This document shows positions 12,201 through 22,400 of a DNA stretch of 64,000 bases, in pieces. How positions within the stretch are numbered: position 1 is the first letter of the stretch; each line of letters starts with the position of its first letter. The stretch is from Hybos culiciformis. Lineage: Eukaryota; Arthropoda; Insecta; Diptera; Hybotidae. Location of the stretch: contig OZ023275.1 in NCBI GenBank assembly GCA_964007475.1, positions 33,336,029 through 33,400,028 of the forward strand, in the 5' to 3' direction. Both the position numbers and the translations under genes were made by a program. Under the pieces are notes generated by a model that was not told the DNA's origin, ran no database searches, and saw only the letters and a program-made list of their open reading frames with translations.

Positions 12201-14621
12201 CAACTCAAAGCGAATTAAGAATTTACAATGGCATTCCTAATTGTAACTATGTATTTGACATAAATTATCCTAAATCAATTGAAATTAAACTGGAGGAATT
12301 CGGTGGTTATTACGAACAAAAGGAGATTGATATTTCTAAGAACGATCAGTGGAATTGGGAAATATCTGCAGAACAAGGTAATACAGTTTAAAAGCAACAA
12401 TACATTGTAGGAAAAGAAGAGTTTTATAATTATTTTACTTTGATAGAAACCTTAATTATAAAGTATGTATTCCTATTATTTGTTATTTAAAAACAAGGCC
12501 TGAATTAAATTGAAGCTAAATTTTATTATTTTTGTGAAACTATTTTTTCGGATTTAAATTAAACTATTCATAAAGCCTTTCGAAGAATACTAATAGTTGG
12601 GATTAAGCCTAGAAATATATTAAAATAAAATAGACACAAAAATGTAATAGAAATATATTCAAATAAAATAGACACAAAAATGTAATAGAAATATATTCAA
12701 ATAAAATAGACACAAAAATGTAATTGATTACTTAAGTAAGGTGAATGACTTAAGTAATCAATTACATTTTTGTGTCTTTTTTGTTGTAATTTGTATTTTA
12801 AGGGTTGATTGAAAAAATATTGGCTAGAATTTTTAAACAGAGAAAATAATAACCGTGGAAAATTGGCTTTGTTTTTCATACTACAAATCTCAAAATAATT
12901 ATATTGACTAGCATTACATATTTTTAGGCATTCTTGCCATTATTATATTAGCCACTTTATTCGTTTCAGGTATAAATGAAAAGATCTAGTTAGTAGTTAC
13001 AATATTTTCAATTTTTTTTATAGGGTTGCCAGATGAAATCTTAAAGATTACCGGACAAAATTTTGAAATAATAAAACAAATTCTAGCCTATTGCATTAAA
13101 AAAATTTAAATTTCAATATTTTCAAATTTCTTATAAAGTACGATTCAAATCACTTGGCCAAAGAGCTTTTAAGAGAGGGTAAAATTTGAATAAAATTATT
13201 TAAAAAATTGCATGATCTTTTTTCTTAAATAATTTCCCATAAATTTTGTATGGAATTTTGTAATGGAAAGAGAAAACTTTGCATAACGGATTGGTCAAGT
13301 GATTTGAATCGTACTCTACCATTTTGACCGTTTACTCAAAACACTTGAGCGACAAGAAGGCAGAAATATAAAAAACATATAATCAACTAAATTTTTCGCA
13401 AAATACTAAGCATCGGGTGGAATACCGGACAAATGTATGTCCGGTCCTTCCCATTTTTCCCACCGGACAAGTAGTTGAATTAACGGACTGTCCGGTTCAA
13501 TACCGGACACCTGGCAGCCCTATTTTTTTATCTAAAAATGTCTGTAAGTTGAGGAACTTCAATAAAAAGTGGGAGCCTTAATTTTATAAAATATATTAAA
13601 AATATATTAAACTCCTAGGCTTGTCTAAAAAAAACCGTCTTTCTCAATAGTGTTGTTCAAAAATTAGGTAGAAAAAGTTTTTTACTATAACTATATTAAA
13701 TAATTATAAACAATTTAATATTTTTTGTTTTATTTAAGACACATTATATACCATAAAATTATAAGTATAGAAAAATAAAATATAATTAATTTATACATTG
13801 TATATTTTTTAGGTTGCCCTACACTCAAAAATAAACAAGGTCAATTTAACTTTGAAAAAGGCAAATCCATCAGTTATTTTCTTCGAAGTAATGGAAGCTC
13901 TTCAGATTTAGAAATATATGAATATATTGATTATATTGATAAGCCAAGCATAGTTGGTATAAGATATTTAACTAGCTTACCGGAAGAAACTAATATAATA
14001 TTTAAAGATAATGGTGAAGAAATTTATAAAAATTCTTCCGGTAATAGTAGCTATTTCGAAATACCAGCAGCGAGAAATTACGAAATCTTCAGTGATAGCA
14101 AAAGCATTAAAAAAGATGTGACCATAAAACAAGGAGCTGTTTATACAATTTTAATAAGTTCGAATGATGGAAATGAATATCATTTCTCTATGATTGAGAC
14201 AACGACAGCAAATTCTTTCCATATTTTATGGTTGATTCCACAATACTTTATTATGACATTAGGAGAAGTTATGTTTTCAGTTACTGGCTTAGAGTTTTCA
14301 TATGCTCAAGCACCACCTAGCATGAAGTCAGTACTACAAGCTTGTTGGTTATTGACAGTTGCCCTTGGAAATTTAATTGTTGTAATAATTGCTGGTGCTA
14401 AAATTTTCAATTCTCAAGCTTATGAGTTCTTTTTGTTCGCTGGTTTAATGTTTGTTGACATGATACTTTTCAGTTGGTTGGCGTACCGTTATGTACCAAA
14501 TGATCCTTCAAAAAATGATCGTGAAGATGATAGTGAAATAACTGCATCGCCAATCGATGAATCAAATGATAAAAATAAAAAAGGAAATAATGGCGTTAAT
14601 CCTGCATTTGTTGAAGATTAA
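9278..14621 (+). CDS. Proton-coupled oligopeptide transporter (POT/SLC15), tandem copy A
   Basis: Coding exons: 9278-9355, 10242-10320, 10967-11470, 11542-11624, 11693-12106, 12176-12377 and 13813-14621. Phases agree throughout; total 2169 nt, predicted 722 aa. The ATG follows an in-frame TAA. Seen: the proton-coupling motif EFCERFNYYG (residues 41-50), a His in FHVF (75) at the position of the essential mammalian PepT1 histidine, AFGGDQF (152-158), the PTR2 signature FYFSINAGSL (174-183), PLPVFWALFDQQGSRW, and late GLEFSYAQAP. Exons 6 and 7 encode a divergent, probably extracellular domain between the later membrane helices, as in SLC15 proteins. Family role: proton-driven uptake of di- and tripeptides across the plasma membrane, typically gut or renal epithelium; Drosophila yin (opt1) is the likely counterpart. 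Copy B follows on the same strand. An AATAAA lies at 14740-14745. Exon borders inside the divergent domain are the least certain. Confidence 0.9.
10406..10798. mobile_element. Harbinger-like MITE in intron 2 of POT copy A
   Basis: The ends are inverted repeats: AGGTTGATTCACACATATCA at left and its near-complement at right, identical at 28 of the first 30 positions. The trinucleotide TTA sits directly outside both ends (10403-10405 and 10799-10801), the duplication typical of PIF/Harbinger elements. The interior is studded with CCGTCA/TGACGG words, giving an island of high GC in an AT-rich intron. No transposase frame is present, so it is non-autonomous. Confidence 0.82.
12611..12724. repeat. 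Three tandem copies of a 38-bp unit
   Basis: Copies at 12611-12648, 12649-12686 and 12687-12724; the second and third are identical and the first differs at one base. Each unit runs AGAAATATATTC... to ...CACAAAAATGTAAT. It lies in intron 6 of POT copy A, and the end of the last unit forms the left arm of the hairpin at 12709-12776. Confidence 0.92.
12709..12776. repeat. Perfect 29-bp inverted repeat with 10-nt loop
   Basis: The left arm 12709-12737 (starting GACACAAAAATG, ending ACTTAAGT) and the right arm 12748-12776 are exact reverse complements around a 10-base loop AAGGTGAATG. The left arm includes the end of the third 38-bp repeat unit. Intronic in POT copy A. Confidence 0.95.
13023..13520. 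mobile_element. TA-flanked inverted-repeat DNA element carrying a nested MITE
   Basis: The left end GGGTTGCCAGATG matches the inverted right end GGGCTGCCAGGTG at 11 of 13 positions. Both ends are bordered by TA, consistent with a mariner-like insertion. Words of the type ACCGGACA recur near both ends. A second element (13136-13316) sits inside. No transposase frame was seen. It lies in intron 6 of POT copy A. Confidence 0.65.
13136..13316. mobile_element. TA-flanked MITE, older copy
   Basis: Same family as the element at 15018-15200: it shares the end TACGATTCAAATCACTTG, the centre TTGCATGA...TTTTTTCTTAAATAATTTCCC and the right arm AACGGATTGGTCAAGTGATT. Its left arm is partly replaced, so it is more decayed. 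TA borders both ends. Confidence 0.8.
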
Positions 14622-14739
14622 CTTAAGCTGATTTAGGTGTAAAATGACAAAAAAAAAAATATACTTTTACTTAAAATTATAAAACTAGTTTTATAGTTTA
14701 GTTATAATTATTTTGTAATTGTAAGATTATCTTTGTAAA

Positions 14740-14745
14740 AATAAA
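14740..14745 (+). terminator. Poly(A) signal AATAAA of POT copy A
   Basis: Canonical AATAAA about 120 bases after the stop codon, and the first one downstream of it. Cleavage is expected 10-30 bases later. The AT-rich background makes chance matches common. Confidence 0.5.
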
Positions 14746-15017
14746 ATTATTTAAATTTTTACAGTGTGATTATAAATTATAATTCATTATGTTTTATTTT
14801 ATGCCTTTTTTTTTAACTTTTTTTAATATTTACATCTGGAAATTTGAAATTTCTCATTCATTACCTACAATTCTAAAATCAACACTAAATTTCTTACGAA
14901 GCCAATAAAATTTTTACATGAACATCAAAATCATAAAAAAGAGGAAACGTGTTCTCGTTTTTTTTAATTTTAATATTTTAAAAATTATTAATAATTAAAA
15001 TTTATTAATTTTTGATA

Positions 15018-15200
15018 GAGTACGATTCAAATCACTTGACCAATCCGTTATGCAAAGCTTTCCCTTTCCATTACAAAATTCCATACAAAATTGCATGAGC
15101 TTTTTTTCTTAAATAATTTCCCCTAAATTTTGTACGGAATTTTGTAATGGAAAGGGAAAGCTGAGCATAACGGATTGGTCAAGTGATTTGAATCGTACTC
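15018..15200. mobile_element. MITE with 75-bp terminal inverted repeats, TA-flanked
   Basis: The left arm starts GAGTACGATTCAAATCACTT and the right arm is its reverse complement over about 75 bases with three mismatches, leaving a short AT-rich centre. TA occurs at both borders (15016-15017 and 15201-15202), as for Tc1/mariner-type elements. A second copy lies at 13136-13316. No coding capacity. Confidence 0.88.
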
Positions 15201-15205
15201 TACCA

Positions 15206-15646
15206 CAGCGTTTCTCAACCTTTCTACTATTGCGATCTATAAAATATGAATACAAAATAACGCGACCCTCAATGTGAAAAATAACGCGACGAAATCTGAA
15301 AAATTTAATGACAAGCTAGAAAGACACCTTTAAAATGTTTTATTTATTTTTATTTTAACGACTTATAATATGTTGTTGACACATTCATTTGATAATTAAT
15401 TTTTTTTCGTTCGATTTGTTTAAAGCGAATGAATTTTAAAAGCTGTTTTAATATTATCAATCTAAAAACAGAGCAATCTGTTAGAAAATAGATGTATAGA
15501 TTAATTCTTCTTACATAATCAAAATATTTTATTATTTTTGAAAAAATATATGTAGCATTTGTAATAGAATTTTCCCATTAAAACGACCCATTTAAAATCT
15601 TTCGCGACCCAAATTCGGGTCGCGACCCTAAGATTGAGAAACACTG
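15206..15646. mobile_element. hAT-like non-autonomous element, inserted at a MITE end
   Basis: The ends CAGCGTTTCTCAACCTT and, inverted, CAGTGTTTCTCAATCTT match at 15 of 17 positions and resemble hAT termini. An exact 8-bp target duplication CTCTACCA occurs at 15198-15205 and 15647-15654. The duplicated octamer starts with the last bases of the MITE at 15018-15200, so this insertion is younger than the MITE. Internal GCGACC words recur near both ends. No transposase frame. Confidence 0.92.
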
Positions 15647-15689
15647 CTCTACCATATTTAAATTCTTGCATTCATGATTAGTTTACCAT

Positions 15690-16040
15690 ATCCCGCTGAT
15701 TTTGTCGCGATTTTCGTGTTTTAGTAACTATTATACATTTGAAAGGGGTTCATTTCATTTTTAGTTTATAATTTTCGCAGTTTTTTGTGGTTTTCGCGAA
15801 TTTTGTCGCGAACTTCGCGGATGAGTAATAATCAGATTTCAAGATGTTATTTTTAATGTTTAATTTTCGCAGATCGCATGTGAATTTTATTTTTAATGTT
15901 TATTTTGTCGCGATTTTCGCGCGTTAGTAACATCACATTTGAAGTGGGTGAGTTTTATTTTTAATTTATAATTTTTGGAATTTTCGCGAATTTTGTCGCG
16001 ATTTTCGACGATGAGTAACGATCAGATAATTTGAAGGGTG
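15690..16040. repeat. Degenerate TCGCG-rich tandem array, about 100-bp period
   Basis: TTTTGTCGCG recurs near 15700, 15801, 15903 and 15991 (spacings 101, 102 and 88), each time followed by a TTCG word, then GAGTAA or TTAGTAAC, and a stretch resembling CATTTGAAG.GGGTG. The units are clearly related but diverged. The array lies about 400 bases before the first coding exon of POT copy B. Confidence 0.72.
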
Positions 16041-16456
16041 TGAATTTTCTTTTATGAGAACATAGTTTTAAGTAGTGTTAAATTATCTACATATTTTTAT
16101 CAAATTTTTTTTTAATCTAAAAGGCAAGACATTGTCATTGATGTGGATGATATTTATTTGACCAAAAGTTAAAATAGTTATTCTATCAGGAGCATACAGT
16201 GATACGATATTTATTTGACTATATTTTATATGTACGGATAAATGAAATTTATTTAAGTTAAGAATTTTATTAATTTTATTCATTATAACCTAAAATTTTA
16301 ATAAAAAGATGAAAATTGTTAGATAAAATTAATTTTATTTCTTGATTTAGAGTAGTGAATAAGGAATTTAAAAAAATTGAATAAACAAAAACAATTTGTT
16401 CAGTTTTTTTAAGTAACTCATAATATTAGTGATTGACTTGATTGTATATTCTAGAA

Positions 16457-19400
16457 ATGTCATCCACAGGTAATTAAAATTCGATTAAATAAATTTCAAA
16501 ATTTATTGTGTGTATGTAATATGTATTGTAGAATCTAATTATTCAACAAATAATTTCAAATATGAATCAAATATTTTTGATTGGTACGAATATGTCAATA
16601 ATAATGAATACGATGATACATCTGCATGTGATGACAATGACGTAAGTACATTTGAAATTCTTAACATAAAAAAAACTCTCAAGTTTTGATGTAAAAATCT
16701 TCTTTCTTACACTTTAGATAATTTAAAATATTCCATGCTTAGAAATTATTTGAACAATACAGGCTTATTAAACTGTGTAATGTAAAATTTTCTTATTTGT
16801 TGAAAATTAAAAAATAATTAAAATATACATAAATAAACTTGTACACCCATCAATCTTCATACATTTATAATTACTACTGCGATATAGAAATAAACAAAAT
16901 TTTTATCAATTAAACAAAATATATATTTATTCACACGCTTAACATAAATGTACATTTATAAGTATGTATAACAAAAATAAAATAACGCAGCGCCGCCGGG
17001 TGTACCATATTGAACTTTCGCATAAAATTAAAAATAATATTTTTCAATGTAAATCAAAATGAAAATTGATTGTAAATACATTATTTATAAATTAATTGTT
17101 TATGTTCCGCGTATAAATTTATGAATTCAAGAAATGAATAAAAAAAAAAGTTTTAAGTTCAATGTTAATCAAGAACACAAACAGTTTAAGGCCATCATTA
17201 TTTAAAAAAAAAATTAAAAAAGTTAAAGTTTGAAATGGATTGTGTTTTTGCAAATTTTATTCTTTCTGATTTCAATCGAGATCAACTGAATTCTTGATTA
17301 AACTTAATAATTTAATCTTATAATATATGAGCCGTTTATTTTGAAAGTGGTTTAAGTCCATTTGTTCTTGTATTGAGATATTTAAGGTTTTGTGTTTGAA
17401 TTGATTTAAAAATATACATTAATATTTCCATAAGCTAATTTTCAAGTGTCAAAATCAAAGCGGTTTTAATGATACTAGACTAAAATTGTTTATAAATAAA
17501 AAGAATATATATACTATTGTGCTTATTGTTATCATTAACTATTTTTTTTTTTTCAAAAATGGACTTAAACCACTTTCAAAATAAACGGCTCATATAGAGA
17601 TCTAAAATATAATATGTAACTGGAAACTTATCGATTCTTTTGAAATTGGAACTATTTTTTTATTACTTCTATAATATTATATAAATTCCTATTACCCATT
17701 AACGTTATTGAGCAACGTTATAAAAATTTGCAGATTTCCATTTCGCTTATTTCAGCTTTTAATTTTTTGTTTTCAGCAATTGAAATAAAATAATCAGAAC
17801 AAATCAATAAAGTTTTTTTTTTTACCGTGATAGGATTTTTATGTTTCATGACGGAAGAAACTCATATATTAATTCAGTCCAAGGACTTGAAATTTTCATA
17901 CATTTATCATAATTTTGTATAATAAACTTTCTTTAATAAAAATCATGAACTGAATTGATTTTTTTTTTAAGCCAGTTAAACTCATTGATATTGAATGATA
18001 ATAATTTGTTAAGGAAAAATTCAGATTTTAAACAATTATTGTACTTTCTTTACGATAATGAATAAAAAGTTATGCTTGAATAATTGTTTATTTTTTTTTT
18101 TGAATGATAGGAAGTATCGATATATTACGGGAATATAGGCTAATCCCTCAGTACTGTTTAGACATTTTCAAGGAAGAAAAACTAAATGTTTAAATAGAAT
18201 AAAAAACATATGTTATATTGTATGTACTGAATAAAAAATATAATATTAATATAAATTAGAAGATCAATGCATTTTTTTTGTACAATGTGCACGTGCTTCT
18301 TTATTTATATATAACAAAAAAATACTCAACTTTATATAAAAAAATTATAAACATACAAAACGTATTTGCAGTATCTACATATTATTTTAGATAGTTATAT
18401 CTGTGCATAATGCGAAAAATATATAAATTAAATAAAAGGCATTGTCATGTAAAGTATTTTTAACAGTGTGAATAAACAGTTTTTTTTTTTTTGTTGATAT
18501 TATGCAATTTATATTTGAACAAATTACTTTAAACAATATACTATTAATATAAAATTTACTGTATATGTATATATATCTCAAAACAACATCATTAAAACCT
18601 TTGGCAATATTTCTTTTCACGAAGTTTCACTTACTCATACTTTATTAAATAATAATACGGGTTCCAAGGATTCCAGTACGGAATAGAAAATTTTTTCTTC
18701 GGTATTTACATTTGATCTTAACTAAGCCAAACTATCTAAGTTCATCTACCTATCTTAAAGGATTTTTCATACTGATGCATTTGGGAGTTGAAATGAATTG
18801 AGGGGGATATAATTAAATACTTCTCACATTTATATAAAATTGAATTTGAAATATTTTTTAATGTATTTATTGTCATTAAAATAAGTACCCATTGACATAC
18901 TAAGTTCAATATGTTGAAATTAAGTTAACTTAGTTAACAAAAATTGCATTAAAAATTCTACAATTCAATTTATATTTACATATAAGCTATATATTATTAC
19001 TGAATAATAAATTCTATTCATTAAATTTATTACATAAATAGAAAAATAAAATAAGAATTGAAATTTTTTCTTTGGTTTATCAATTTATACAATATATGCA
19101 ACCGGAAAAGAAATTTCTTATAATATTATTGCAGTCATTTTGCATTCAAAAATAATAACAATAATTCTATTATAAATTGAAAAAGCTTTTATATAGCAAT
19201 TAAATAATTTTTTTTGTATTTAAAAATTATTCTAAAAATTTTTATTGAACATAAGTATATTGTATTTATGGAAATATAAAGAGAGAATATTACGTCAAAA
19301 AATATGAAATAGTTTCAAAAAAACTCATTCAAAATGTCCTTTCGAAGACAAGGTTAAAAAAAATGTTTAAATGACGACAGGCCACACTCATTTTAATTTA

Positions 19401-22400
19401 TTTATATTTTATTCTTACAAATAAATTATCACAGAGGGCGAGAATGTTACACCGAGGCATGCATACTTGCTAATTATATATAATTAAGATTCTTGTAAAA
19501 TTTAACCACATAATGTGAACATAGATATGAACATACACATATGCACTAAGTGTATTGTAGATTCATGTACTTTTCAACTAATCATTAACTTCTTAATATG
19601 TATATATTATATATACTTCATATACACTACATGTACACAAGCCACGCTTAGAATATGTTTATATCTGAAAAATATGAAACGTAAACAAACCGTGATAATT
19701 TTAATTCAACTTAATAGAAAATCACTCAAAATTTTCTCTTTGAATTGCTATAAGTAATGCGTTTAAACTTTAAGTTTAATAAAGTTTTAAACAATAAATA
19801 CTATATGTAGATTCTGCTGATTTCAAACGACATTTCAACTTATTATGAGAATTTTTTGAAGTTCCTAGACTAAATTTATATTTACTGTATATTGCCATCA
19901 AAAGGTTAAAAGTAGGGATCGCAATCCCGGAGCCTTTTTTCAATCCCGGGATTTCGGGATTGGTTTTTGTTGATCCCGGGATCCCGGGATCCCGTCGGGA
20001 TTAACCTAGTAGAATTTTGTTATTATTTATTTGGAAAAACTGAAAATATTGTACAAAATTCAAATATAAAAGTTTTTTTTTTATTTAGAAAAAAAGAAAA
20101 AGAAAACATTACATAGTAAATTAACAAAATTCATTATTTATTAGACATAGAAAATATGGTAAGAAAAAAATATATTTTTTACTGATATGAAATGTTTATT
20201 TAAAATTAGTTTGTTTTTGACTGTTGGTGAAAAAATCCTCGAAGGAAACACAATGAATCGACAGTATCGTCATTTAAGCGTGAACGAAACTGACTGCTAT
20301 TCTAATTCTAACAGAAAGACAAAACATACTCTGAAAAATCACAATTCACATGGCAATCGAAAAGCAAAGCCTACTTACACGAAATATTATTTAAATAGAA
20401 AACGGCCAAAATTCAAAATTCTTAAAAATATATACAATGTACCTACAATGTAAATGATTTTTCATTTTTTTTTAGAAACTAGTTAATAATTAGAATGGTT
20501 TTTCCGGGATCGGGATTTTGGTTCTTGAATCCGGATTGAATATATTGCAGGGATCCCGGGATTCGGGATCCCATGATTGCGACCTCTAGTTAAAAGGGCT
20601 TAAAACTTAATGTATTTTCTTGAGTTCATACCGCAGAGTCCGGATAGTTTAGGTGTTTTGTTATATAGAAATAAAAGTTGATTTAATTTATCTTCATAAT
20701 GCCACAATTTAAAATTATTTGAAGGAATTGGAAGGCAATATATCATCCCGTCTCATCTAGGCATTCATTGAACGACGGTTTAATAAAATATTTATATAAA
20801 CATTCATAAATTATACTATTTTGTTTATTATACATAAGAATATTGCTTTTATGAGATAATAAATAACACACTTTTCGGCTTTAATAGTTTACACATGCAT
20901 TTTAGTCATAGAAATAATAGTAAAAGAAAGGTGATTGACGCTGTGATAAGAAGTGCGTGTTGAAAATTGAAAATGTACCCCCCCAAGAATAAAAGTTAGT
21001 TTCCGATTGCAATATTCCCCTTTTGTTAAAACTTTTTTCATATAAACGGAAAACTATGATATGGTTTTTTCGTGGTGAAAGTGAGTGGTGAAAACTTGGG
21101 GGGGTACATTTTGACAGTTAAACAACAACAACTTTCACTTACTTATTGTTTTCCTTTTCTTAAGGAAAAAAAAATCAATTGCCAGGCTGTGATTTTAGTG
21201 CATCACAGATAGACAACAGACAGACGGACAGTAAGTAGCACAGACGGATAGACGCTTAGACTTAAAATAATATACAATCCATTTTTAATTTTTGATAGAA
21301 ATTATTACTTAAAGTACCTACCTGTATTTTGTTGTTTACTACTTTTAAAATATTTTTTATATATTAAGCTTATTTTAAAATGAATCTAAAGTTTAATAGT
21401 ATGTATATCCAATTTACTATTTGAGTGATGAGCGATAAAATAAAAAACAATTTATTTTTTTCTGATTTCTTCTCACGACCGTATAGTAATTTTATTAAAG
21501 TGAATAAATAACTCAATTCAGTTTTATTTTATAATTTTTTTATATTTATGTATATGTTTTTTTTTTGTTATTAACTTTGATAAAAATCAATCAGTTTAGT
21601 CACTGTTTGTCGCTCGAATGCATCACAAAATGTGTGACGTTCAATAAAATTTTTATATATTTATAATAACGGAATTTTTTTTTTAGTATTAACGTTTTTA
21701 ATTTTTTTTTGTTTTTTATTTTTAACAGAATTTTAATTGTCGAAAAAAAAAAATTGAATAATTATTAAATAATTTTAATTATAGAGAAGGAGTTTTAATA
21801 AAAATTTTAATTTGTTTTAATTATATTATTTTATTGTTATTATATTATTGTTGTGTGTTTTTTTTTTAATTACTTATTTAGTAAAAAGAATTATTACCAA
21901 TATAACACAAATCTATTAATTAAATACGCTAAGTTTACCTACAAAATAAAGATATTTTCGAAATCTACATAAAAAAAACTACTAGCACATCATTGTAAAT
22001 AATTTTTATTCTAATTCTCAACAGGATAAAGGATAAAAATATTTACATTATAGTTATTTCAAAATTTTGAATCATTCGGCGAAGAAATTTTTTTTAAAAT
22101 TTCTTTCAACAACTCTTCAATTAATTGTTAAGATGTTGTTAAATTTCTGTGTCTTAACTATATATAATTTTTATTATATTGTCCAGTGATATTCTGAAAA
22201 TCAAAAAGTAGAAGTTTCAGGGATATTAATTATTTTTTTCAGCATTCGAAATTTATTTGAAAAGTATAAATTTTTATTATATCTACCTAACTGAAAAAGT
22301 TGGAAGAATCTTTGCTTAATTGTTGTACAAAAAAGGTTTCTATGAATGTGAATAATATAAAAAAAATGTAATTATAAAAAACAGTTTAACAATTACATAT

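Larger units (their letters stand above)
14622..16456. other. Spacer between POT copies A and B
   Basis: About 1.8 kb with no gene. It holds the 3' end of copy A (AATAAA at 14740-14745), a MITE (15018-15200), a hAT-like element (15206-15646), a TCGCG-rich array (about 15690-16040) and about 400 bases of plain AT-rich DNA before the first coding exon of copy B, where its promoter is expected. Confidence 0.75.

Noticed and set aside
20187..20453. 88-codon open frame inside the hAT-like element
   Set aside because: No transposase or zinc-finger motif is visible and it lies in the AT-rich middle of a non-autonomous element.
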